Source: Methylophaga sp. (GTDB lineage Bacteria > Pseudomonadota > Gammaproteobacteria > Nitrosococcales > Methylophagaceae). Taken from it: 64,000 nucleotides of DNA. Positions 32,332 through 41,999 of this stretch are shown one piece after another. Position 1 is the stretch's first letter; the number at the start of each line of letters is the position of its first letter. The notes under the pieces were generated by a model that was given only the letters and a program-made list of their open reading frames with translations, did not search any database and was not told the origin of the DNA. Position numbers and translations under genes: made by a program. The DNA lies in NCBI GenBank assembly GCA_020831825.1, contig JAFIFW010000010.1:49243-113242 (forward strand), given 5' to 3'.

Positions 32332-34404
32332 TCAGAATGAGACTCTAGGCTTTCTGGTACTGATCCAACGATTACGACCGGTTTGCTTGGCTTCTTACAT
32401 TGCTTTGTCAGCGCGCTCAACAATGTCACGTCTTAGATCACCAGCTTCCATTCAGTCACGCCGATACTGACCGAGATTCGTGCGACAGTTTCCAGCTCGA
32501 GCTCATTGATATGTCTGCAAAGCCTTTCCGCCAGCTTTTCAGCCTCAGCCAGATCCGTGTTGGAAGCCAGCACAATACACTCTTCACCGCCCCAGCGCCC
32601 CAGATGATCACTGGCTCTGAGCAGCGTTTTCACTTCCCAGGCAATACCTGCCAACACAGCATCCCCCGAGATCATGACCGAAGTTATCGTTGATTTGCTT
32701 GAAGTGATCAATATCAAACAACAACAAGCTACAGGGCCTGCCATAGCGCAAGGATGCAGCCACTTCTGCATCAATGGCCAACTCCATGCGATAGCGGTTC
32801 CATATTTGAGTCAGGGTATCGGTATGCGCCAGTTGCTCCAGCCGTTGATTGGTTTCCAAAAATCGTTGATTGAGCTTGTTTATTTGATACACCGCAATCA
32901 CGACTGCCAGATCTTCGCCTAAGTCCATCGCTGCCTGACGCTCTATTCGCGTCCATGGCTGACTCTCGCCCCGAACAATTTCTGACCAGTACGATGATTG
33001 TTCAGACTGGCTGGCGTTTTTCTCGGTGAGGTTTTCAGGCCTGACGGCCCATTTGATCTCGATGGTGGCCTCAGGTCTGAATAGCAATAACCAGCCTGGC
33101 CGAAGTTTATCATAAGGCAAGGATATCGCAAGCAGGCCGCAGCAATCCGAAAGCTGCTCAGCAATCTCAGGAAAGAGACTGCCTAGTGACTCCGTATAAA
33201 AATAAGCCTTTTTCTGCTCGACCAACCATGTGATTATTTTCTCTAGTGCTTGACTTGCTGGCGATTTTCCATGGGTAAACACATCGTCATCAAAAACAAG
33301 CACAACGCCAGATGTACAAAATAATTCACACCCGTCAGCAGCGTAATCGGCAAACATTTCTGCGAGCTCTGTCAGGCGCTCACGCTTGTCAGATAAGACT
33401 TGCCGACTATCCATCACACGCTGCTGGAAAAGATTTTGCTCGCGGCTGGTTAGCAAGAATAGTCGCTGTGTTGCCATCTGAACCAGATTAAAACTGACAT
33501 CACGAATGCTCGAAAACAATGGCTTGCGGGTAAAACTATGACAGTTAATCGACCCCCATAGCTTGTTGTCCTGAAAAATCCCTGTCACCATCACCGAATT
33601 CACTTCCAGCGCTTTCAGCATCTTTAGATAACTGACGGGTGGCATCCATGAAAGCCCCAGTCATTGCTCAGGCGCTGGCGATGCTTCAGTTCGCCGAACA
33701 CCGATGAGGTTGACGGGGTTAGAATAAACATCATTTACGCAAAGCATGATGTGTTGCTTCAGCTAGTGCTGAAAACTGGACATCATCTCTGACGCGGGAA
33801 ATGACAAGCCATCAAGCGAAGGTATGCCCTGCTTACAATGCTCCGCTATGACCCTGCTATTCATTTCGGCGTCAAACTGGTACAGACAAACCCTGTCAAA
33901 ACCGCTTAATTCGGACATCGCATCAACCAAAACCCGAGACACAGATTCACTGTGCGTCACCTGTGAGAGATGACTCAACCACTGGTTTGTTTTGGCTAGA
34001 AGACGCTGCTCTGTCTGAACTGCAATCGGCTCAAATTCGAGAATTACATAATCAGTGGTTCGCCAGACTGATACAGAAAACAGGAGTAATTGTTCGGCTG
34101 ATTGACGCTGAAATTCCAGCGTCAAATGGTATGGTTGATGTTCAGAGATACCTGACAGGGCTTGATAAAGTGAATTACCCAAAATATCTACAGGAGCTTG
34201 TTGCTCAAGCGCTTGGATAGACAGTTCCAAACAGTCAAGACATTGCTCACTCACCCATAAAACCGATTCAATCGCAGCATCCAGAATCAATACTCTTGAA
34301 CTGGCTTGAATCTGTGCGTATTGACTTGCAACTACGTGTAACTGAATCAAGTTTTTTGAACTCTTGGCAAAAATTCGTTGGCAGCTTTGAACGTCAGTGG
34401 CAAT
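32332..34404 (-). pseudogene. Degraded bacteriophytochrome-GGDEF gene
   Basis: A bilin-type photoreceptor layout is readable on the minus strand: PAS_2 (from about 34404), GAF with SRVIAEHCKQGIPSLDGLSFPASE, PHY, then GGDEF (GRWGGEECIVLA). A cysteine sits near the usual bilin position (34381-34383). The frame is broken five times: TAG at 33763-33765, TGA at 33661-33663, a frameshift in a five-C run at 32663-32667, another near 32440, and TAA for a tyrosine in the C-terminal ADKAM-EAKQTGRNR segment. The GAF pieces on either side of the first two stops are collinear (NDVYSNPVNLI, PPVSYLKML). No good start codon exists. It most likely once made c-di-GMP under light control and no longer does. Confidence 0.9.
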
Positions 34405-34495
34405 TTAAAGTAATGGACTTAAGCAAGGCCAGATGATCCCATAAACTCAAATTGTAGCGGCATCACATCATAAAAAATCAAAACCTGCTGATTAT

Positions 34496-35356
34496 CTAGC
34501 GGAGCAGCAGTAGTGGTATATCACTGAGCCGAACCATTTTTGCGGTATTGCTACCAACAAGAAATTGGCGGATACGAGAATGGCCATAAGCGCCCATGAC
34601 CATCAGATCAATCGCGTTTTGTTGCTGGTACTGCTGCAATGTTGGTTGAACTGAGCCACTGCGCATTGCCGTGGTCACATCAAAACCGGCATTGCGCATC
34701 AGAGTAGCAGCATCGCTCAAATCGGCTTCCAATTGTGGAGTGTTATCAGCGACCATCACCAGATGACATGGCAGATTTTTCAGCAAGGGACTGTCGGCGA
34801 CCTTGGCCAGTGCCTTTTTAGCAGTAGTGCTGCCGTCATAGGCCAACATGAAATTCTGTGGTGCCCTGAACTCGGGCAAAACCACCAGAATCGGCTTATG
34901 TAAGGTGCGCACCACGTTTTCCAGATGACTGCCAATAGCGTGGCTTTCGGTATCATGGGCCTCCCCCTGACGGCCCATGACCAGCACCCGCATATCAGCT
35001 TCCATTTCAGCCAACGTTTCCATCAAGCTACCGTGGCGTTGATGAATACTGACATCTGCGACGCCATCAGACTCGACCCGTTGTTTCGCATCCTGTAGCA
35101 GGTGCTTGCCATGCTCCAGCGCCAGTTTGCTGCGCTTTTCATCCAGTTCAACCAGCTCTTCAAGTAAATTCTCACGACTGCCCAGGCCAATATTACCGGA
35201 CAAGTTGCTGTGTTGTTCCTGGGTCGGATATTCGGTCTTGTCCAGCACATGTAGTAGTTGCACTGGTGCGTTCAGTTGCTGACTGGCCCAGGCCGCCGCA
35301 TCACAGACAGCAGTGGCGGCTTTGGAGCCGTCGATACAAGCAATTACTTTAGTCAT
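34496..35356 (-). CDS. Tandem universal stress protein
   Basis: 286-residue cytoplasmic protein with two USP domains. The first opens MTKVIACIDGSKAATAVCDAAAWA and ends with a VLVMGRQGEAHD-type ATP segment; the second opens MLAYDGSTTAKKAL and closes with LMVMGAYGHSRIRQFLVGSN (G-x2-G-x9-G-S/T pattern). It begins 13 nt after the sulP stop and is probably cotranscribed with it. Such SulP-USP pairs occur in marine bacteria. I chose the ATG at 35356; the longer frame to 35455 overlaps sulP. Confidence 0.92.
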   Translation of the reverse strand: MTKVIACIDGSKAATAVCDAAAWASQQLNAPVQLLHVLDKTEYPTQEQHSNLSGNIGLGSRENLLEELVELDEKRSKLALEHGKHLLQDAKQRVESDGVADVSIHQRHGSLMETLAEMEADMRVLVMGRQGEAHDTESHAIGSHLENVVRTLHKPILVVLPEFRAPQNFMLAYDGSTTAKKALAKVADSPLLKNLPCHLVMVADNTPQLEADLSDAATLMRNAGFDVTTAMRSGSVQPTLQQYQQQNAIDLMVMGAYGHSRIRQFLVGSNTAKMVRLSDIPLLLLR

Positions 35357-35369
35357 TCTCGTCTCTCTC

Positions 35370-36862
35370 CTAGTGGCCACCTTTGAGTAATTTTTCGACC
35401 TCTTCCGGTTTGTCATGCACCCCGAAACGGTCAACGATTGTGGTGGTGGCTTCATTCATGCCGATCAGTTTGACCTCGGCACCTTCCCGACGGAACTTGA
35501 TGACCACTTTGTCGAGGGCCGACACCGAGGTCACATCCCAGAAATGCGCTTGCGTCAGATCGATAATGACACGCTCAGGCGCCTCTTTGAAATCAAACGC
35601 CGAAGTGAATTTATCGGAAGAAGCAAAAAATACCTGACCGAGAATCCGGTAGCTTCGCTCGGTGCCATCCTCGCTGAGAGCGGATTCCACAGCCATGTAA
35701 TGACCCACCTTGTTGGCAAAGAACAAAGCGGCCAGCAGCACACCGACGGCAACGCCAATCGCCAGATTGTGCGTCAATACAACAAATACCACAGTCGACA
35801 CCATGACAATATTGGTCGACAGCGGATGTTTTTTCATATCCCGCAGTGACTCCCAGGAGAACGTACCGATCGACACCATGATCATAACGGCCACCAGCGC
35901 CGCCATCGGGATTTGCGTCAGCCATTCATCCAGCACCAGAATCATGATTAACAGAAACACACCGGCAGCAAAGGTCGACAAACGGCCGCGACCACCCGAT
36001 TTAACATTGATCACCGATTGACCAATCATCGCACAGCCCGCCATACCGCCCATCAATCCGGAGCCGATATTGGCAATTCCCTGGCCTTTGCATTCGCGAT
36101 TTTTGTCACTGCTGGTATCAGTCAGATCATCTACGATGGTGGCCGTCATCATGGACTCCAGCAGGCCGACAATAGCCAGTGCAATGGCATAGGGCAGAAT
36201 AATCATCAGCGTTTCCAGGTTCAGTGGCACATCCGGCCACAAAAACACCGGCAAGGTATCCGGCAATTCACCCATATCACCCACAGTGCGAATATCCAGT
36301 CCGACCAGCATGGTAAATGCGGTCAGCACCACAATGGTCACCAGCGGTGAAGGCAATAGATGTCCAATTTTGGGCACGTAGGGAAACAGATAAATAATCG
36401 CCAAACCAGCCGCAGTCAGCACATAGACGTGCCAGGTGACATTGGTCAGCTCGGGTAACTGGGCGGTAAAAATCAAAATCGCCAGCGCATTCACAAACCC
36501 GGTCACCACCGAGCGCGACACAAAACGCATCAGGCTGCCCAGTTGCAAATAACCGGCAATAATCTGAAACACACCGGTCAGCAAGGTTGCTGCCAGCAGG
36601 TATTCCAGACCATGTTCCCGCACCAGAGTGATCATCAGCAGTGCCATGGCACCGGTAGCTGCTGAAATCATGCCTGGTCGACCGCCGGTAAAAGCAATGA
36701 TTATTGCAATACAAAACGAGGCATACAGGCCGACTTTTGGATCAACACCCGCAATTATCGAAAAGGCAATCGCCTCTGGAATCAGGCCAGCGCAACTACC
36801 AGACCGGCCAGCAGATCACCACGGATATTGGAAAACCAGTCACGTTTCCATGTTGGAAGCAT
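35370..36862 (-). pseudogene. SulP-family anion transporter with a one-base deletion near its start
   Basis: The gene begins at the ATG at 36862 with AGGA 7 nt upstream and reads [18 protein letters not shown], then GLVVALA, where a TGA occurs at 36782-36784. Dropping back one base gives the expected [16 protein letters not shown] continuing to [17 protein letters not shown]. The remainder, 433 residues, includes the membrane domain and a C-terminal STAS domain ([20 protein letters not shown]). The family moves bicarbonate, sulfate or dicarboxylates. The length (1493 nt) is one short of a whole number of codons. It is either a true loss or a sequencing slip. Confidence 0.87.
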
Positions 36863-37146
36863 ATAAAAATCCTGCAAGAAAAAATTTGAATTTGGAAACA
36901 GGCGTTTCCAGATGACAGACAGCGACAACAACGCTCCGGCTGAAGTCGACTGAAATACCAGGAGGGAAAAGCTAGGGTGGACTTAACAACATTACGGTTT
37001 CCGAACCGAAAAACCTCTTAGTCTAACATAGCTTACGCTAACTGCTCCAACACAAAACCACAGGCAACAATTTCTCAAAGTTAACCTGCCGTTAACCCTG
37101 TACCAGTTAAGTTTATACACAGCTATCATCAATCTGGAGCAGTTTA

Positions 37147-37590
37147 ATGGCCGCAACCGGCTTCAGCCACCAGCATCAACGACCCACCTGGATCCCGCTA
37201 ACTTTGTTGTTACTGACTCTGACCGGTTGCTCGGTGGTGCCTGAACGAACTGACTATCAAGCCCGGATTGATCAAGAGCAAAACACCGTTGCCCCATGGC
37301 AGCAGATTAGCGAGATGCAGCCAGCCAGCGCGTTAACAGACCTGCTCGACTCGCCTTCCATGCAAGCCTTGATTGAACAAGCCAGAATCAATCATCCCGG
37401 ACCGCAACAAACACTGCTGACATTGCAAATCCGCGAGGCGCAATTGCGTCAGGTTAGGGGCTGATCAACGACCACAAATCAATGCCAGTGGCAGTGCCAA
37501 CCGGCAATCGACGGGCAACCAGTTCAGCAGCCACATCAGTATCGGCTGGCAAGCTGACCTGTGGGGCAAACTGGCTGACAACACGGCCGC
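37147..37590 (+). pseudogene. Truncated outer-membrane efflux lipoprotein (OMF) fragment
   Basis: MAATGFSHQ begins a lipoprotein signal with lipobox LTGC (Cys28), preceded by TGGAG. The mature part resembles NodT/OprM-type outer membrane factors (PWQQISEMQPASALTDLL, ALIEQARINHPG, IREAQLRQVRG). After QVRG a frameshift near 37458 ends the frame with TGA; in the next frame ADQRPQINASGSA and ISIGWQADLWGKLADN carry on the same protein. At about 37590 the sequence passes into an RND pump. About two thirds of the protein is missing. Confidence 0.8.
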
Positions 37591-38950
37591 CGCCAATCTG
37601 TTGCTGATTCTGGTCATCATACTCGGCGTGCTGGAAATGGGTAATCTCCGTCGTGAGGCTTTTCCAAGTCGCGAGCCCGACAGCATCAGCATTTCGGTCA
37701 GTTATGACAGTGGTTCTGCCCAGCAATCCGAAGAAGGCCTGGCCATCAAGATTGAGGACCAATTGGAAGACGTTACCGGCATTCGTTCGATTACCAGCTC
37801 ATCGACGCGCAGCGACGTCAGTGTCAATGTGGAAATGCAAAGCGGCTACGATCTGGATGAGCTGCTTCGCGATGTCAAAAATCAGGTGGATGCCATTTCC
37901 ACCTTACCGGCCGAGGCAAAACGGCCGGTAATCCGCAAGGCTGAAAGAGAGGAACATGTGCTCTGGCTGCAACTGTATGGCAACTCCAACCGACACACCA
38001 TGCAGCAGCTTGCCGAGGATTTGAAATCGGATTTGATGGCCCACCCCATCGTGAATCGGGTCAGCATTTCCGGCTGGCTGGATCCGATGATGTATGCCGA
38101 AATCGATGAAGGTCAGCTTCAGGCCTACGGTCTGTCACTCAGCGATGTTGAGGCGACGATCAACGCCGGTTCATCCGACACCATGACCGCCGTACTCAGG
38201 AATGAAAACCTGTTTCTGCAACTCCGGGCATCCAGGCAAGCCTATTTGCAACAGGACTTTGCCGAAATCCCGTTACTGACCAACCAGCGCGGCCAGCAAA
38301 TCCGTATTGGTGATGTAGCCACCATTCGCGATGACTATGATGACGACAGTTCTGTTTTGTCGCGATTTCAAGGTCAGGAAAGCATTGCCCTGCAGGTCAT
38401 TGCCACCGGCCTTGATGATATTTCCGATACCGTTGATGGGGCTCGTCTGGTGGTTGATCAGTGGGTAAATTCCGGCAAGCTGCCACAAGGCGTTGAACTT
38501 GCCTCCTGGTATGACCGCAGTATCAGAATCAATCAGCGACTGGAGCTTTTGATTAAAAACGCACTTACCGGTATTGCACTGGTATTTTTGCTGCTGGCGT
38601 TGTTTCTGAATCTGACCGTTGCCTTCTGGGTGGCCATGGGGCTACCGTTTGTCTTCTTCGGCACCCTCTATTTCATGGGCGACAGCTATGCGGGACTGAC
38701 CCTTAACTCTTTTACCACCTTTGGTTTTATATTGGCGCTGGGCATTATCGTTGATGATGCAGTGGTGGTGGGTGAAAGTATCTATAGCGTGCGATCCAAG
38801 GAAGGCGACACGCTGCGCAATACCATCAAAGGCACGATGCGGGTGGCAGTGCCCACCCTGTTTGGCGTATTCACCACCGTTGTGGCCTTCTTTGCCCTGT
38901 CCCATATTGAAGGCCGACTCGGCAGTCTCTATGCCCAGTTTGCCGCCGTG
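37591..38950 (+). pseudogene. RND efflux pump, N-terminal fragment
   Basis: From NLLLILVIILGVLEMGNLRREAFPS the reading frame is a typical RND permease first half: a porter domain with SITSSSTRSDVSVNVEMQSG and WLDPMMYAEIDEGQLQAYGL, then membrane helices 2-5 with LNSFTTFGFILALGIIVDDAVVV. It enters without its own start codon, from the OMF fragment, and leaves at LYAQFAAV, after which the frame is lost. The piece is about 450 residues of a normal 1000-1050. Confidence 0.85.
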
Positions 38951-38959
38951 ATCAGCTCG

Positions 38960-39625
38960 GCCGCTGATAGATATTTCACTCAGGCAGCGCTATGCCGTGG
39001 TTATTTTGTTTGTCGCCATTTTTGCGCTGGTGATCGCCATGCCCTACAGCGGCAAATTACGCATCAGCTTCTTTCCGGGCATTCTCGGTGACACGGTGAC
39101 TGCCAATCTGAACATGCAGAATGATATTGGCTTTGGCCAGACGCACCAGACTTTGCTGATGATGGAGGCGAGAGCCTATCTTGCCGATCAACAACTGCGT
39201 CAGGACATGGGACTGACCACCGACATGCTGGCTTCACAGATTCTGCAGGCTTTCAGCGGTCGTGTAGTGCAGCGTTTTCAACGTAACAGTGATGAAATTG
39301 AAGTCAGGGTACGTTACCCCGAAGCGGATCGACAAAACCCCGCCGATGTTATCAATGCCCGAATTCGTCTGCTGGACGGCTCTGTAGTGCCGCTGTCTTC
39401 TGTGGCCACGATTGAGTATGGCTTTACCCGTGATCGGATTACCCGGATCAACGGTCAGCGGGCGGTATATCTGACGGCGGATGTAGACAAGGATCTACAG
39501 TCTGCCACCGAGCTGGTGAGCCAGTTACGCAGGCAAGTCGTACCGGATCTGCTGGCGCAATATCCGGGGCTGAATATTCACTTTGCCAGTGAAGCCGAAG
39601 AACAGGCGGAAACCCTGCCGCCCGC
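38960..39625 (+). pseudogene. RND efflux pump, C-terminal-half fragment
   Basis: RYAVVILFVAIFALVIAMPYSGKLRISFFPGILG resumes the RND pump in a different frame (helix 7 and second porter domain). It then passes through ASQILQAFSGRVVQRFQRN and INGQRAVYLTADVDKDLQS to SEAEEQAETLP. The membrane helices that should lie between this and the previous fragment are missing, and the last helices are missing as well. It runs without a stop into a histidine kinase fragment. Confidence 0.85.
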
Positions 39626-40142
39626 TTTTCAGGAAATCACAGACAGAATCGATCGTGCCAGTCTGAACATGCATCATCTGACTGAAACATTGCTGTGGAT
39701 GAGCCGGGATACCTCCACCCCGCTGCCGGAACAGAACATCGATCTGGATCAGTTGCTGTTACAGCTGATTGAGGATATGCGTTATCTGCTTCGTGACAAA
39801 CAGGTCACGCTGGATATTGACTGCCAGCCCAGCAAAGTCAGGGTATGGGAAGTTGCTTTACGCATTGTGCTCGGCAATCTGATTCGTAATGCTTTTCAGC
39901 ATACCTGGCAAAGTGAGGTAAAGATTCATCAACACGCTGCCAACATCAGCATTGTCAATCATCTGTATCCAGAGCAATCTGCCCAGCCTGAACAAACCGG
40001 TTTCGGACTTGGACTGCAACTGACCGCCCAGTTAACCGATAAACTGGGATGGCATTACCGCAATGAGGTACAGGCAGATGGCCATCGAGTCATTCTGGAC
40101 TTGAGCCATCAGTCAGCGTTGTCTGCCAGCCAGGATTTATAA
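39626..40142 (+). pseudogene. Histidine kinase C-terminal fragment fused to the RND remnant
   Basis: From FQEITDRIDRASLNMHHLTETLLWMSRD the text is the second dimerisation helix of a sensor kinase, then the ATP-binding domain with LGNLIRNAFQHT (N box) and GFGLGLQLTAQL (G2 region). The sensor, the first helix and the phosphoacceptor histidine (the H box) are absent. The fusion to the RND piece is in frame, so a hybrid ORF of 381 residues exists (38997-40142). It overlaps the DUF815 end by 34 nt. Confidence 0.85.
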
Positions 40143-40888
40143 AAGTGAACGGCCGTTCTGCCGCTATGACTGGCCCGGCTCATGGCAAACTGTTTGGCCA
40201 TCTCATGCAATCGCTGGCGATCAACGGTGATATTTTCAAACAATACTTCAACCATGCTGAGATAGCTGTCCCAACTAGCCGGATAAAACGATAACCACAG
40301 TCCAAAACGATCCGATAAAGCCAACTTGTCTTCCAGACTGTCAGTGTAATGCACTTCATCACCGACCACTTTGCTGAGCTGATTTTCCGCCTGCAACTCC
40401 GGCATCAGGTGGCGGCGATTGGAGGTGGCGTAGATACGCACATGTTCCGGCGGTAATTCCAGGCCACCTTCCAGCAAAGTTTTTAAGGACTTATAACTGT
40501 TTTCACCCATTTCAAACGACAAGTCATCACAGAAAATGATAAATCTGAATGGCCGATCTTCCAGATCATCGAGAATTTCCGGCAGCCAGTGCAGTTGATC
40601 CTTGTCGATCTGAATCATGCGCAGTCCACGATCGGCAAAGGCATTTAATAACGCCTTAATCAATGACGATTTACCTGTCCCACGGCTGCCCCACAACAAG
40701 GCGTGATTGCTGGGTTCGCCATTGATGAAACGCAGCGTGTTATCGAGCAATGCCTGTTTTTGTTGCTCAATGCCAATCAGACTGTCCAGTGTCACCGGAT
40801 CCAGCCGGCTGATCGCTTTGAGTTTCTCGCTATGCGGCCGCCACACTGCGGCTTTGATATTATGCCAATCGAGATTTTTCACTGTCAT
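40109..40888 (-). CDS. AAA+ ATPase, DUF815 family
   Basis: 259 residues. Walker A is LLWGSRGTGKSSL, Walker B is RFIIFCDDLSFE, and sensor-type residues follow in IYATSNRRHLMPE; the C-terminal SGRTAVHFYKSWL is typical of DUF815. The family has no settled role. It starts at ATG 40888, overlapping the end of modC by 29 nt, with GAAGG upstream, so it is probably part of the modABC transcript. The stop lies inside the kinase remnant on the other strand. Confidence 0.88.
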   Translation of the reverse strand: MTVKNLDWHNIKAAVWRPHSEKLKAISRLDPVTLDSLIGIEQQKQALLDNTLRFINGEPSNHALLWGSRGTGKSSLIKALLNAFADRGLRMIQIDKDQLHWLPEILDDLEDRPFRFIIFCDDLSFEMGENSYKSLKTLLEGGLELPPEHVRIYATSNRRHLMPELQAENQLSKVVGDEVHYTDSLEDKLALSDRFGLWLSFYPASWDSYLSMVEVLFENITVDRQRLHEMAKQFAMSRASHSGRTAVHFYKSWLADNAD

Positions 40889-41999
40889 TGCCACTGCCTT
40901 CCTCAATTGTGTTATCCACCATGATATGTATCGCGTCTGCCAGCAGCGACATGCCGATTTGCTGGCCAATCTGCACCTGATTACGCTGCACTACATGCTC
41001 GGGCACATCCAGTTGCATCTGTTGCCTGCCGGCATTGTCAACGGTGACCAGCAGTGTGCAAATGCCGCGCAAGGTTAATATCTGCTGCACCGTGGCTTTG
41101 ACTGCATTTTCCTGATCGCCGCGTGACGGTCGACGCTGCTGGTGCAACAATATTTTCGCCGGCGAAATCAGCCAGTGAACCATGGTGCCAGCACTGATAT
41201 TGTTGGTATGCGGCGTTGCGGCTACATCAAACACGTGCTGATGCCAGCGTAATTTGAGCTTGCCTGCATGGCTTTCAAGTGTTCCCTGATACAAATTGCG
41301 CACATCGACCTGCCGGGCAACGGACAGGCTCTTGGGACGTTGCAACACGTCATCAATGCTGCCCTGCTGCAGGGTTTTACCCTGATGGATGACACACATA
41401 CTATCGGCCAGCATCGCGGCTTCATCCAGATCGTGGGTGACCAGAATCACCGGCATGGCTAATTGCTGACGCAGCGCATGCAGCTCCAGATACAATTTGC
41501 GCCGTGTGACTTTGTCGACTGCTGAAAACGGCTCATCCAGCAATAAAACATCCGGGCGGCGCGCCAATGCCCTGGCCAACGCCACCCGTTGTTGCTGCCC
41601 GCCAGACAACTGTGCCGGATAACGCGAAGCCAAGCCGGAGAGATGCACTTGTTGCAACAGTTGTTCCACTGCTGCAGCGTTAGGTTTGTCATCCAGCGCC
41701 AGACGGATATTGTCGGCTACGCTCAGATGCGGAAACAGCGCATAGTCCTGAAACACCATGCCCACCCGGCGCTGCTGCGGAGATAATGCCAACCGTTGCT
41801 GACTATCAAACCACCGTTGACCGCCTCCTTTAATCACACCGCTACTGGGCTTTTGCAAACCAGCAATGCAACGCAGCGTTGTGCTTTTGCCGCTACCAGA
41901 CGGACCAACTAGCGCCAGCATTTGTCCAGGTTCACAATACAATTGCACATCAAGGTGAATTGGATTGCTCAAGGTGATTTTTACCCGTAGTGGATGCAT
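40860..41999 (-). CDS. modC: Molybdate ABC transporter ATPase
   Basis: 379 residues. Walker A GPSGSGKST, Q-loop VGMVFQDYALFPHL, signature LSGGQQQRVALARALA, Walker B VLLLDEPFSAVD and the switch histidine in VTHDLDEA are all present. The C-terminal third is a Mop/TOBE-type molybdate-sensing part (ISPAKILLHQ, later LDVPEHVVQ). The ATG at 41999 sits on the modB stop (TGATG), so translation is coupled. It energises uptake by ModB with ModA. Confidence 0.92.
   Translation of the reverse strand: MHPLRVKITLSNPIHLDVQLYCEPGQMLALVGPSGSGKSTTLRCIAGLQKPSSGVIKGGGQRWFDSQQRLALSPQQRRVGMVFQDYALFPHLSVADNIRLALDDKPNAAAVEQLLQQVHLSGLASRYPAQLSGGQQQRVALARALARRPDVLLLDEPFSAVDKVTRRKLYLELHALRQQLAMPVILVTHDLDEAAMLADSMCVIHQGKTLQQGSIDDVLQRPKSLSVARQVDVRNLYQGTLESHAGKLKLRWHQHVFDVAATPHTNNISAGTMVHWLISPAKILLHQQRRPSRGDQENAVKATVQQILTLRGICTLLVTVDNAGRQQMQLDVPEHVVQRNQVQIGQQIGMSLLADAIHIMVDNTIEEGSGNDSEKSRLA

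Noticed and set aside
33661..33663. TGA in the phytochrome gene as selenocysteine
   Set aside because: A TAG, a TAA and two frameshifts occur in the same gene, and the site is not a known redox position.
36277..36714. 145-codon minus-strand frame overlapping SulP
   Set aside because: It is an alternative frame of the transporter; the SulP frame has clear family motifs and a STAS domain.
38997..40142. 381-residue hybrid RND-kinase ORF as a real gene
   Set aside because: The RND part lacks its membrane helices and the kinase part lacks its H box, so I treat it as a remnant, though expression is not ruled out.
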